Of a stretch of 18,618 nucleotides of DNA, positions 1 to 7,525 are shown piece by piece; the first letter of the stretch is position 1, and each line of letters starts with the position of its first letter. A program made the translations under genes and the position numbers. The stretch is from Syntrophomonadaceae bacterium (GTDB lineage: Bacteria; Bacillota; Dethiobacteria; DTU022), in the NCBI GenBank assembly GCA_007136055.1, contig SLHT01000087.1:1-18618 (forward strand). Direction: 5' to 3'. The notes below the pieces were generated by a model that saw only the letters and a list, made by a program, of their open reading frames with translations, ran no database searches and was not told where the DNA came from.

Positions 1-696
1 GCCGATAAGAATATTGAAGAAGTTACTGCCTGGGCTATTGAGGAGCAAGGTGTAGAGGATATTGCGCAGAGTGTCGACAACACCCTGACATACACTATGA
101 CCGCCGAAGTTAGAGATAGACTACTTGAGATAGCGGAGAATAATTTGGAAGAGAAAATCGCCGCAATAAAAGATGCGAGACAATATCCTTATTTGGTAGA
201 TATAAGTTATGACGGTGTCTATAAGGATTTTTACCTGGTTGTAATCCAAGACCAGGAGCAGGACGACCAAACCCTGGTTGCAGCCTCGGAGCTGTTTATG
301 CTGGCTGTTTATTACCAGCACATTAGCGCTGCTGCAGACCCTGTCCGGGAAGTATCAATAACAATTGAAGATACCGAAAGCGGCGGTGTCCTGAAACAAC
401 TGGTTTATCCCGAAGATTTAAACCGGGTTGCAGCAGTATTGGAGCATGCTGCAGGGCTGGAGAAAACAAAAACAACTCCGCAAGTCGGGGGTAAGGTTAT
501 CGTCAGTACCGGAACCGACAACCTGAACTTAAGAAATGGCCCGGAGATAACTTATCTTATTATTGATATTCTCAGCTCGGGCACCGTTTTGGAAGTAACC
601 GGCACCGAAGGTATCTGGCTGGAAGTTATAACTCCCGATGGTTTAGCAGGCTGGGTGCACGGTGACTTCGTAGAAATCTATCTTGACGATGATTAA
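1..696 (+). CDS. Partial protein with C-terminal bacterial SH3-like domain (5' end outside window)
   Basis: Frame 1 is open from the first base of the window to the TAA at 694-696, so this is the last 231 codons of a longer gene. The first in-window ATG at 97 is probably not the start. The C-terminal 65-70 residues look like a bacterial SH3 (SH3b) fold: a V-I-V-S-T strand, then the typical N-L-N-L-R-N-G-P segment, a G-T-V-L-E-V strand, and a closing W-L-E-V / G-W-V-H-G-D pair. Such domains usually sit in secreted or envelope proteins and bind cell-wall peptides. The upstream 160 residues are acidic and mixed alpha/beta, and I do not recognise them. Whether a signal peptide exists cannot be seen. 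The gene runs away from the catabolic operon and is probably unrelated to it. Confidence 0.8.
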   Translation, partial: ADKNIEEVTAWAIEEQGVEDIAQSVDNTLTYTMTAEVRDRLLEIAENNLEEKIAAIKDARQYPYLVDISYDGVYKDFYLVVIQDQEQDDQTLVAASELFMLAVYYQHISAAADPVREVSITIEDTESGGVLKQLVYPEDLNRVAAVLEHAAGLEKTKTTPQVGGKVIVSTGTDNLNLRNGPEITYLIIDILSSGTVLEVTGTEGIWLEVITPDGLAGWVHGDFVEIYLDDD

Positions 697-879
697 GAGT
701 TGAACTGACCCTAAAGCGCAGCAACAGGGATAGCCTGATGCTGTTCAGTCAGATGGAGAATATCCTCTGTGAGGCAGGTTAAGCCCCTGGGGCCAATTGG
801 CATCTTTAACTTTTTAAAACTGCCACTGGAAATGGCAGAATAATTGTCGGGAATAATCATCGATTAGACTTTTATAATC

Positions 880-942
880 GGGCAGAAAGCACCTAAAACT
901 ATGGGCATCTCCATCGATGAAATAAAAACTGAGCCTGCCCAT
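880..942 (+). promoter_or_regulatory. Possible structured leader with two mutually exclusive stems
   Basis: The segment CTGCCCAT at 935-942 can pair either with GGGCAG at 880-885 (6 bp) or with ATGGGCA at 901-907 (7 bp, using TGCCCAT). The two pairings exclude each other, as in switching leaders. The segment lies about 110 bases upstream of the ATG of the HEPN-like gene. It matches no riboswitch class I know. Stems this short can arise by chance, so the call is weak. Confidence 0.25.
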
Positions 943-1022
943 TGAGTTATTGTAATAATTGCTGTGCAACAAAGGAAAACCTTCTCTTTTTCTTGAAGAT
1001 AAGTTCAAATCATAAAAGTCAA

Positions 1023-1044
1023 TCCCTAAACAAATTAGGGGAGG
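1023..1044 (+). promoter_or_regulatory. Hairpin overlapping the Shine-Dalgarno of the HEPN-like gene
   Basis: CCCTAA (1024-1029) and TTAGGG (1035-1040) form a 6-bp stem with a 5-base loop. The 3' arm runs into the Shine-Dalgarno GGGGAGG (1038-1044), 8 bases before the ATG at 1053. Folding would hide the first three Gs of the ribosome binding site, which could modulate translation. The strong SD here also fixes 1053 as the start codon. Confidence 0.35.
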
Positions 1045-1052
1045 AAGAGAAC

Positions 1053-1535
1053 ATGCTCAGCAGGAAACAGTTGATCAGCGATTTGCTGAAACTTAAAGAG
1101 GAACAGGATAATCGCAGTGAACGTTTCGAGGCTGAAGAAAGTTTTGAAATGGCTTACCTTGCCAGGTGGCATATCCTGGAGATAGCTGTGCGCAAAATAA
1201 TTCTCAAGAAAAAACAGGATGAAATTATAAGTTTAATGAAAGACTGGGTTGATTACACCGAAGAACGCAGACCAAGCCGGCCCCAGAATACAAAAATAGG
1301 AACTGTGCCTCTGCAGGCCAGCAAATACCTCCCCCATTATGAGCAGGTTATCCTCAAAGAATTCGGAAAATATGGCGCTTTATGCGAAGCAATGAAAACA
1401 GGCGGCAAATACAGGAATAAGCGCAACAGGATTGCCCATTCAGCCGATCGACTCTCCAGGCAAAACTACTATAAGTATTATAAACCGGTTATTAACCAGG
1501 CCATCTCCGAAATATATAATGAACTTGAGGACTAA
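1053..1535 (+). CDS. Small HEPN-like protein (putative RNase-type R-x4-H motif)
   Basis: A 160-aa soluble protein with no signal peptide or membrane segment. The ATG at 1053 is chosen because GGGGAGG lies 8 bases upstream. The frame is open further upstream, to a TTG at 942, but that start has no SD. The protein is mostly helical and charged, with an amphipathic N-terminus (residues 1-60) and a C-terminal helix bundle. Near residues 121-129 it has R-N-K-R-N-R-I-A-H: R124, N125 and H129 fit the R-x4-6-H signature of HEPN-domain RNases, where the residue after Arg is often polar. A helix with Y-Y-K-Y-Y follows. HEPN proteins occur in toxin-antitoxin, CRISPR and antiphage systems, but no nucleotidyltransferase (MNT) or other antitoxin partner is visible here. 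The family call rests on the motif and helical character only. Confidence 0.5.
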   Translation: MLSRKQLISDLLKLKEEQDNRSERFEAEESFEMAYLARWHILEIAVRKIILKKKQDEIISLMKDWVDYTEERRPSRPQNTKIGTVPLQASKYLPHYEQVILKEFGKYGALCEAMKTGGKYRNKRNRIAHSADRLSRQNYYKYYKPVINQAISEIYNELED

Positions 1536-1891
1536 AGCGCCAGGACATAATCCTGTCCCTTGTCGAGGGCCTTTTCCATGCCTTCGAAAAGGGACGCTCT
1601 TTTCACAGTAACAGTCTGACGGGGCACCTGTCACAACACAGGGTTACGGCGACAAACGCTTATAATGGCAGGATCCCGACGTATTCAGCAATGCCCCACC
1701 CTTTCCCTGTCTTAATCAAAACCCGGTTAACCAGCCTCCATATTTACACAGTCTGGAATCGTCCTCTTCTAGCGTAGAGTTAAAGTCGCATGACCGGCAG
1801 CATATGTAGTGCTACAAAATATACTAATGAAGGAGAGGCCAGGTAAGCTGGTTACCTTTTCATCATCTGGGCTATTATAGCCGGGCAAAGC
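1536..1891. other. Intergenic region between convergent genes, with weak hairpins
   Basis: The region separates the plus-strand HEPN-like gene from the end of the minus-strand operon. It holds GGACA-N6-TGTCC (1543-1558), CCTTTTC-N9-GAAAAGG (1570-1592), an imperfect palindrome TGACGGG-GCA-CCTGTCA (1617-1633, one G-T pair), AGGTAA-N5-TTACCT followed by TTTT (1841-1860), and GGCTA-TTA-TAGCC (1870-1882). I see no ORF, tRNA or convincing promoter. The 1617-1633 hairpin recalls the GTGACAGG-type ends of IS200-like relics in Clostridia, but no transposase is present. Confidence 0.45.
1841..1860 (+). terminator. Weak candidate terminator downstream of the HEPN-like gene
   Basis: AGGTAA (1841-1846) and TTACCT (1852-1857) form a 6-bp stem with a 5-base loop, and the T-run reaches 1860 on the plus strand. 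The stem is AT-rich and lies about 305 bases after the stop of the HEPN-like gene. Together with GGCTA-TTA-TAGCC (1870-1882) it could separate the two convergent transcripts. Neither hairpin has a U-tract on the minus strand. Confidence 0.25.
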
Positions 1892-3769
1892 TCAGCTATA
1901 AATATCATTAAGCAGGTCTTTGTATTTTTCACTGATTACGCTCTTTTTAACTTTTAGGGTAGGGGTTAGTTCTTCCTTTTCCATAGTTAGAGCTTCGTTA
2001 ATTAACCGAAAGTTTTTGACCTGTTCGTATGATTCGAAATCCTTGTTCGCTTTTTCCACGATGCGTTCGTACATTTTAAGGATCTCCTCGTTATTGAGCA
2101 GCTTTTCATCAACTCGCACCGGAACGATATCCCCAGTCGAGGCTTCCCGCAGTTCGGTAAGCTTTTCATCAAATTCTAAGTTATGCTCACGAGCGTAATC
2201 AAGCAGGGCCTGGTAGGTCGGCTGAATCAACGCGGCAACATATTTTTCATTATCACCCACCACTACAGCCTCTTCCACCATGTAGCTCCTTTTAAGCGCC
2301 TCTTCGATCGGCAGGGGCGCGATGTTTTTTCCGGTGGAGAGAACCAGGATATGTTTCTTACGCTCGCCGAACACGAGGTAATCATCTTTGTCGAAATAGC
2401 CAATATCGCCTGTTTTCAGCCAGCCATCAGCGGTAAAGTAAGCTTTTGTTTCTTCCGGCATTTTGTAGTAACCCATCATCACGTTGTCACCTTTGATCTG
2501 TATCTCTCCATCTTCGGCAATCCGCTGTTTTACTCCGGCCAGGGGCGGTCCAACAGTACCGGGCTTAAAGCGACCGACTGGATTTAGGTTCGAGGGGGCG
2601 GCAACTTCAGTCATTCCGTATCCCTCGATAATGGTTATACCGATGCCGTTAAAGAAAAATGCCAGATCTTTTCGCAATGAACTACCGGATGAGCAGGTCC
2701 ACCTGAGCCGATCAACACCCATCCGGGTCCTGATTTTACTGAAAACCAACTTATCAGCTAGACGATGCTTAAATTTGAGACCGGATGATGGCTCTTTCCA
2801 CTGGCTCTGGGTTTGGCCTACTTCTATGGCCACAGCCTCGGCCCAGCGAAATATTCTTCGGCGCAAAGCCGGACTGTTGTGAATTGTCTCCATCAGGCGA
2901 TTATGAACCCGTTCAAAAAGACGGGGGACAGAAACAAAGCAGTGAGGCCTGATGATCGGCAAATCCTGGGCCAGGGTATCAGGTTTGCTGAAATATGTTG
3001 TTGCGGCAGAATAGGCAGCAGCAAAATAGACCAGGCGCATGTATACATGGGCCAGAGGCAGAAAGGCCAACAGGGTATCACCGGGATTAAATTCAACCAA
3101 ATCGACAACAGCGTATACGTTGAAACGCCAGTTCCAGTGTGAAAGCATTGTACCCTTGGGAAGTCCGGTAGTCCCGCTGGTGTAGACAATGCTACTTAAA
3201 TCATCGGGACTGACACTGCGCCAGGTTTCTTCATAGATACCAGTATTGTCGGCACCAAAACGTCGGCCGAGCTCATAGGCTTTTTCAAGGGTGATCACAT
3301 TTTCTTCCCCATCTATTCCGGAATCATCAATAATAATAATATGCGAAAGCTTCGGCAGCTGATCACGAATAGAGAACACTTTATCAAGCTGTTCTTTATC
3401 CTCCACAATGATAATTTTACTATCCGAGTTATCAACAATATATTTTATGGTCCGTTCTGAGAGAGTGGGATATACGGTTACTGTAACCCCGGCAGCAGTG
3501 AGAATAGCAAAATCGGAGACCACCCATTCGTAGCGGGTCTCAGATAGCAAGCTCACTTTATCCTCTTTACTAATTCCGAGCGAAATAAGAGCTAAAGCCA
3601 GATTTTTTACCTTTTCACTCATTTCCCGGTAAGTTAAACTTGAAAATTCCTCACCAATACGGTAGCGGGCTGCAATAATGTCCGGGTACCGTTCAACGGT
3701 GGCCCAGAAAAGATCATTGATAGATTCTCGTTTAACATCACCTAACTTTCGACCTTCTACCAATTTCAT
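1892..3769 (-). CDS. Long-chain acyl-CoA synthetase (AMP-forming)
   Basis: A 625-aa member of the ANL adenylating superfamily, with the length and motifs of long-chain fatty acyl-CoA synthetases. It would activate a free carboxylic acid with ATP and CoA in the cytosol. Visible motifs: P-loop Y-T-S-G-T-T-G-L-P-K-G (196-206), E-G-Y-G-M-T-E (382-388), T-G-D-I-G (453-457), hinge G-E-R-K-K (468-472), and C-terminal L-T-P-T-L-K with the expected catalytic lysine near K606. The ATG at 3769 follows AAGGAGGG at a 6-base spacing. It is the last gene of the minus-strand operon, 135 bases after the biotin-carrier gene, and could also have its own promoter. Substrate chain length cannot be read from the sequence. 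Bacillus yng-type modules also carry an acyl-CoA synthetase, which fits the context. Confidence 0.92.
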   Translation of the reverse strand: MKLVEGRKLGDVKRESINDLFWATVERYPDIIAARYRIGEEFSSLTYREMSEKVKNLALALISLGISKEDKVSLLSETRYEWVVSDFAILTAAGVTVTVYPTLSERTIKYIVDNSDSKIIIVEDKEQLDKVFSIRDQLPKLSHIIIIDDSGIDGEENVITLEKAYELGRRFGADNTGIYEETWRSVSPDDLSSIVYTSGTTGLPKGTMLSHWNWRFNVYAVVDLVEFNPGDTLLAFLPLAHVYMRLVYFAAAYSAATTYFSKPDTLAQDLPIIRPHCFVSVPRLFERVHNRLMETIHNSPALRRRIFRWAEAVAIEVGQTQSQWKEPSSGLKFKHRLADKLVFSKIRTRMGVDRLRWTCSSGSSLRKDLAFFFNGIGITIIEGYGMTEVAAPSNLNPVGRFKPGTVGPPLAGVKQRIAEDGEIQIKGDNVMMGYYKMPEETKAYFTADGWLKTGDIGYFDKDDYLVFGERKKHILVLSTGKNIAPLPIEEALKRSYMVEEAVVVGDNEKYVAALIQPTYQALLDYAREHNLEFDEKLTELREASTGDIVPVRVDEKLLNNEEILKMYERIVEKANKDFESYEQVKNFRLINEALTMEKEELTPTLKVKKSVISEKYKDLLNDIYS

Positions 3770-3817
3770 CTATGTCCCTCCTTCGCTTTCTTTTTTCGTT
3801 CCTTGCTTATAAAAAAG

Positions 3818-3846
3818 AATTTAACCGGGGAGAGTCCCTTTGACAA
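3818..3846 (-). promoter_or_regulatory. Possible internal promoter before the acyl-CoA synthetase
   Basis: On the minus strand, TTGTCA (3841-3846) and TAAATT (3818-3823) are separated by 17 bases. The -35 matches consensus 5 of 6 and the -10 matches 4 of 6. They lie in the unusually wide 135-base gap between the biotin-carrier gene and the synthetase. The weak -10 keeps confidence low. Confidence 0.25.
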
Positions 3847-3904
3847 TGAATCCTGCAAACCGCAAATTTCATGGAAGCAGATGATGGCAGCATTTACTAT
3901 GTCT

Positions 3905-4120
3905 TTATTCCAAAATAACTACGATATCTTCTTCGATGACTGAATCTCCCTCTTTGACTCTGAGCTCCTTAATTTTCCCATTTTGAGGTGACTCTACAGG
4001 TATTTCCATCTTCATTGATTCCATGATCATTATTGTTTCATATTCTTCTACTTCGTCACCGACTAACTTGACAATTTTCCACACATTACCAGTTATTGGT
4101 GATAGGACTTCTACTGCCAA
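3905..4120 (-). CDS. Minimal biotin carboxyl carrier protein (biotinyl domain)
   Basis: A 71-aa stand-alone biotinyl/lipoyl-type domain. The biotinylation motif E-S-M-K-M occupies residues 34-38, with K37 as the predicted biotin site. The surrounding beta-hairpin pattern (P-I-T-G-N-V near the start, G-D-S-V-I-E-E-D near the end) is typical. It should carry the carboxybiotin between the biotin carboxylase and the carboxyltransferase of the same operon, both of which lack their own carrier domain. Translation starts at TTG (4118-4120), with GAGGAG 8 bases upstream. No ATG fits, because the fold begins at M-A-V-E-V-L-S-P. Stand-alone carriers of about 70 residues are known beside such carboxylases, for example YngHB in Bacillus. 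The gene lies 32 bases after the BKACE gene. Confidence 0.93.
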   Translation of the reverse strand: MAVEVLSPITGNVWKIVKLVGDEVEEYETIMIMESMKMEIPVESPQNGKIKELRVKEGDSVIEEDIVVILE

Positions 4121-4152
4121 TTAATTCACTCCTCTTTCTTTTATAGTTCTTT

Positions 4153-5001
4153 TTACAACCCTAAAAGCTCTTTTGCTTCGTCAACAGTTGCCGGTTCACG
4201 CCCGATATCCCGAGCCATGCGGGCCGCCTTTTCGACCAGTGGCCCATTGCCTTCAGCCATTTCACCCGGAGCAAGATAAAAGTTGTCTTCCAGGCCTACC
4301 CGGATATTGCCACCCAGGGATAAAGCGGTAGCACAAAGCAGCCATTGTTCATAGCTAACCCCGATCACCTGCCAGGGTATACCTTGCGGTACACGTGACG
4401 AAAGATAGACCAGGTTTTGTGCCGTTGCCTGGATTCCTCCCACCACGCCGAGTATACAGCTGACCTGGAAGCGCTCCAGCATACCCATATCCATGAGCGG
4501 ATAAACAGTTTCCAGGTGACCAACATCGAAACACTCACATTCCGGTTGGACCCCGTTATCTTTCATCGTCTGCAGGTAGTAAATAATATCGGGTATGGGA
4601 TTTAAGAATTCAATGGAGAAAACAAAGTCCTGCCGCCTTTTGCTGTACTTGGCATAATTCATAGTACCCATATTCAAAGCTGCAATTTCGGGTTTGCAAG
4701 CCGGGATATGGGCAATCCTTTCTTCACGTGAAACCCCTACCGCACCTGTGGAAAAATTGATAAGCACCGGGCTGCGTTTTCGTACCTCCTGATATATTTT
4801 TTCGAAAACCGGCACCCTGATAGAAGGAGACCCGTCATCTTCGCGAGCATGGATATGAACCACAGAAGCCCCGGCATCATGAGCCCGCCGTGCTTCTTCG
4901 CCGATTTCTTCAGCTGTGTAAGGTATATAAGAGCACTGTTCTTTGTTTGCCACAGCTCCGGTCAGGGCACAGGTGATCACCACTTTATCTTTTGCTGCCA
5001 T
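4153..5001 (-). CDS. Beta-keto acid cleavage enzyme (BKACE/DUF849 family)
   Basis: A 282-aa TIM-barrel protein of the BKACE family, whose founding member is 3-keto-5-aminohexanoate cleavage enzyme (Kce). Family members condense a beta-keto acid with acetyl-CoA and release acetoacetate plus a new acyl-CoA. The zinc-binding V-V-H-I-H-A-R motif is present (H49, H51), and E238 in G-L-E-D-N fits the third ligand. Other family-like segments are T-C-A-L-T-G-A (10-16), N-F-S-T-G (82-86) and A-L-N-M-G-T (108-113). The ATG at 5001 follows AGGAG at 9 bases, and the gene starts 20 bases after the crotonase. Position 17, after T-G-A, is Val. I cannot assign the keto acid. The gene sits where HMG-CoA lyase occurs in leucine-type modules, which suggests it handles the keto acid product of this pathway. 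Confidence 0.9.
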   Translation of the reverse strand: MAAKDKVVITCALTGAVANKEQCSYIPYTAEEIGEEARRAHDAGASVVHIHAREDDGSPSIRVPVFEKIYQEVRKRSPVLINFSTGAVGVSREERIAHIPACKPEIAALNMGTMNYAKYSKRRQDFVFSIEFLNPIPDIIYYLQTMKDNGVQPECECFDVGHLETVYPLMDMGMLERFQVSCILGVVGGIQATAQNLVYLSSRVPQGIPWQVIGVSYEQWLLCATALSLGGNIRVGLEDNFYLAPGEMAEGNGPLVEKAARMARDIGREPATVDEAKELLGL

Positions 5002-5021
5002 CTATAGACACTCCTTTCTTT

Positions 5022-5807
5022 TTATTTGCCACGCCAGTGGGGCTCCCGCTTCTCCATGAAAGCCGTAACTCCTTCGATCATGTCTTCGGCCTGCAAGTTC
5101 AAGGCCAGCATGGCAGACAGGTATTCCATTGCTTGCTCATAACTTAGATCGCGCATTGTATAAAAGGCCCGCCTGCCCAGGCGGAGGATAGCAGGACTTT
5201 TGCTGTTTAAAGTGTTAGAAATCTCTTCTACAGCATCATTCAACTTTTCTCTTTTCACCACCCTGTTGATAAAGCCAAGCTTGCAAGCCTCTTCGGCGCT
5301 GATCTTTTCACCGGTCAGCATCATCTCGAGCAAGTGTTTATTGCTGCCGGTGTTACGAATCAGGGTGGCCATAATTATATACGGAAATAGCCCCAGGTTT
5401 ATTTCCGGGGTCCCGCAGCGGGAATCTTCTGATGCTACAACCAGATCACAGGCACTCATTAACCCAAAGCCGCCCCCCAGGGCCAGTCCCTGCACCCTGG
5501 CTACAATTGGCTTTTTTAGTTCCTTGATGGTTTTAAGCAAATCAATAAAACGACGCTGTAGTTCGTGGCGATCAATAGGGCCAAGCTGCATTGCCTCTCC
5601 GCCACCTAAATCCATTCCGGCACAAAAGGCTTTTTCGCCGGCACCGGTTAAAACAAGGCTGATTACTTCTTCATTTTGATCAAGTTCTTTTAACGCAGAG
5701 ATCAGCTCCTGAAGCATTGCCGGGTTCATTGAATTGTGGCGTTCTATACGGTTAAGGGTGAGCCAACCAGTCTGAACACGCACTTCAGAGTTTATGGTTT
5801 CATACAT
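5022..5807 (-). CDS. Crotonase-fold enoyl-CoA hydratase/isomerase-type protein, non-canonical active site
   Basis: A 261-aa crotonase-superfamily protein, full length. CoA and oxyanion-hole segments are visible: A-F-C-A-G-M-D-L (60-67) and A-L-G-G-G-F-G-L (109-116). In classical hydratases (rat Glu144 and Glu164) the first catalytic Glu lies in G-G-G-x-E-L. Here that position is G115, while the second Glu is kept as E135 in P-E-I. The usual P-G-x-G-G-T-Q-R-L is replaced by F-P-Y-I-I-M-A-T-L. It may therefore be a hydratase with one acid/base, an isomerase, a decarboxylase or another crotonase activity. LiuC-type methylglutaconyl-CoA hydratases, as I recall, show a similarly unusual segment. 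The ATG at 5807 follows AAAGGAG. Neighbours on both sides belong to the carboxylase module. Confidence 0.85.
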   Translation of the reverse strand: MYETINSEVRVQTGWLTLNRIERHNSMNPAMLQELISALKELDQNEEVISLVLTGAGEKAFCAGMDLGGGEAMQLGPIDRHELQRRFIDLLKTIKELKKPIVARVQGLALGGGFGLMSACDLVVASEDSRCGTPEINLGLFPYIIMATLIRNTGSNKHLLEMMLTGEKISAEEACKLGFINRVVKREKLNDAVEEISNTLNSKSPAILRLGRRAFYTMRDLSYEQAMEYLSAMLALNLQAEDMIEGVTAFMEKREPHWRGK

Positions 5808-5862
5808 ATAAACTCTCCTTTCCTGATTTTTCCCAAAGCATTTAGAATATTAGGCTGCCGCA

Positions 5863-7446
5863 TTAGACGGGATAAACACCATGCTTGCGCGGATGGCGGA
5901 AAATCTTTTTATCCTTTGTAAACTCCAGGGCCTTAAAAAGAACGCGCCGTGTTTCACGCGGGTCAATTACATCGTCAATATAGGCTTTGGCCGCCGCCAT
6001 TTTTACGTTCAACAGCGGCTTAATCATTTCTGTCATACCAGCGGCAATATTGGCTCGCTCTTCTTCCGGGGCTGCAGCCAGCATTTTTTTACCGAAAATG
6101 CTAACCATCCCTTCTGCGCCCATAACAGAGATTTCCCCCTTGGGCCAGGCTACGATCAGGTCCGGGTCGAAAGCTTTTCCACACATAGCATAGTAGCCGG
6201 CCCCATAGGATTTACGGACTATTATTGTAAATTTCGGCACTGTGGCTTCGGCTACAGCATGGATAAGCTTAGCCCCATGCCTGATAATACCGCTTTTTTC
6301 TGCCATGGAACCGATCATAAAGCCGGGAACGTCGGAGAGAAATAGCAGAGGGATATTGAACGCATCACAAGTCCAGATAAAGCGGGTCGCTTTATCTGAA
6401 GCATTAATATCTATTACACCCCCGTATGACATGGGGTTATTGGCGATAATACCCAGGGGGTAACCGCCAACGCGACCAAAACCGGTAATCATGTTTTTCC
6501 CCCACTTGGGCTTGATTTCGAAAAATATGCCATCATCAGCAATCATTTTGATCACACGGTGCATATTGTAAGCCTGACGGGTGTGCTCAGGGATTATTTC
6601 CAGGATTTTATCGTCGATTAAAGCGGTGGGATCTCCCCTGTAGTCCTGTCGCGGTGGCTTTTGATCACAGTTGGCGGGAAAGAATGAAAGATAATCCTTG
6701 ATCGCCTGAATGCAGGCAGCATCATCTTCCACCTCCAGGTCCCCTACCCCGCTGACTTCACAATGGACTTTAGAGCCACCGAGATCGTTTTCGGATATAT
6801 CTTCTCCAATTACTTCTTTGACCAGGGCGGGACCGGCCAATCCCATGAAGCTTTTGTCTTTTACCATGGGAACAAAGTCTGAAAGACCGGGAATATAGGC
6901 AGTGCCGGCAAAACCCGGTCCCATCATAGCCCCCACGAGGGGAATTACCCCGGACATGAGCGCCTCTTCTTTGAACAGGTGCCCGGTATAGGCAAAAAGA
7001 GCCACCCGGTCAGTGTCATCACTGGCTCCAAAACCGGTTTTAGCATCAATTCGGGCCCCCCCGGAATCCATTATCCAGATCATGGGAAATCTTGATTTAA
7101 GAGCAATTTCCCTAATCCGCGTAGCTTTAATTTCACCTACTTCACCCATTGAACCGCCCTTGACAGTATAATCGTATGAGACTAAACCGGCATAGCGACC
7201 GTTTATTTTTCCATACCCGGCTATTACACCGTCAGCATCGGGTTTTTCTACATCCTCAGCGCCTAATATGCCAACTTCACAGAAGGTGTCTTTGTCGAAG
7301 AGCAGGTCCAGGCGCTCACGGGCTGTCAGTTTGCCCCGGTCATGCTGTCGCTTAATTTTTTCCGGCCCCCCGCCCTGCCTGGCTATATCCCGCTTATGAT
7401 GCAGGTTGTCTATATCGGCAAAGCCGGTTTTTTCATGTTCGCTCAT
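5863..7446 (-). CDS. Acyl-CoA carboxylase carboxyltransferase subunit
   Basis: A 527-aa carboxyltransferase with both crotonase-like halves (N and C domains), the PccB/MmdA/MccB type. It transfers carboxyl from carboxybiotin to an acyl-CoA. Oxyanion-hole segments are S-G-G-A-R (128-132), G-G-S-K-V-H (223-228) and G-A-G-Y-Y-A-M (415-421). Propionyl- and acetyl-CoA carboxylases are distinguished by the residue equivalent to Streptomyces PccB D422. By my alignment this is Y419, so neither Asp nor Ile. The stretch M-C-G-K-A-F and W-P-K-G-E-I-S-V-M-G resembles methylcrotonyl-CoA-type carboxyltransferases more than propionyl ones. The ATG at 7446 has AAAGGAGG 12 bases upstream, a slightly long spacing. 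Partners are the biotin carboxylase 79 bases upstream and the separate carrier protein three genes downstream. Confidence 0.93.
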   Translation of the reverse strand: MSEHEKTGFADIDNLHHKRDIARQGGGPEKIKRQHDRGKLTARERLDLLFDKDTFCEVGILGAEDVEKPDADGVIAGYGKINGRYAGLVSYDYTVKGGSMGEVGEIKATRIREIALKSRFPMIWIMDSGGARIDAKTGFGASDDTDRVALFAYTGHLFKEEALMSGVIPLVGAMMGPGFAGTAYIPGLSDFVPMVKDKSFMGLAGPALVKEVIGEDISENDLGGSKVHCEVSGVGDLEVEDDAACIQAIKDYLSFFPANCDQKPPRQDYRGDPTALIDDKILEIIPEHTRQAYNMHRVIKMIADDGIFFEIKPKWGKNMITGFGRVGGYPLGIIANNPMSYGGVIDINASDKATRFIWTCDAFNIPLLFLSDVPGFMIGSMAEKSGIIRHGAKLIHAVAEATVPKFTIIVRKSYGAGYYAMCGKAFDPDLIVAWPKGEISVMGAEGMVSIFGKKMLAAAPEEERANIAAGMTEMIKPLLNVKMAAAKAYIDDVIDPRETRRVLFKALEFTKDKKIFRHPRKHGVYPV

Positions 7447-7525
7447 CTCTTTGCTTGGCCTCCTTTAGCTTGTGTTTATTCCAGAACACGCAGTCAGCTG
7501 CGCTTACCTTTCCTGCATCCAGACA

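Larger units (their letters stand above)
697..1052. other. Intergenic stretch with several small inverted repeats; leader of the HEPN-like gene
   Basis: No convincing gene lies here. Inverted repeats seen are CTGCCA-N7-TGGCAG (820-838), CGATTA-N8-TAATCG (861-880), the alternative stems described separately at 880-942, and CCCTAA-N5-TTAGGG (1024-1040) beside the ribosome binding site. None is followed by a T-run, so no clear intrinsic terminator ends the upstream gene. No good sigma-A promoter stands out. Confidence 0.5.

Noticed and set aside
880..942. Known riboswitch (c-di-GMP, purine, SAM, TPP, FMN, lysine) upstream of the HEPN-like gene
   Set aside because: None of the conserved cores I know of is present; only alternative pairing is visible.
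942..1052. Upstream extension of the HEPN-like gene from a TTG at 942
   Set aside because: No ribosome binding site and a Cys/Asn-rich unlikely N-terminus. The strong SD before the ATG at 1053 is decisive.
711..1540. Direct repeat CTAAAGCGC at 711-719 and 1532-1540, after both plus-strand genes
   Set aside because: Nine bases only, with no similarity in the flanks; compatible with chance.
1617..1633. Relic of an IS200-like element end
   Set aside because: Only one imperfect hairpin with a familiar look. There is no transposase, second end or target duplication.
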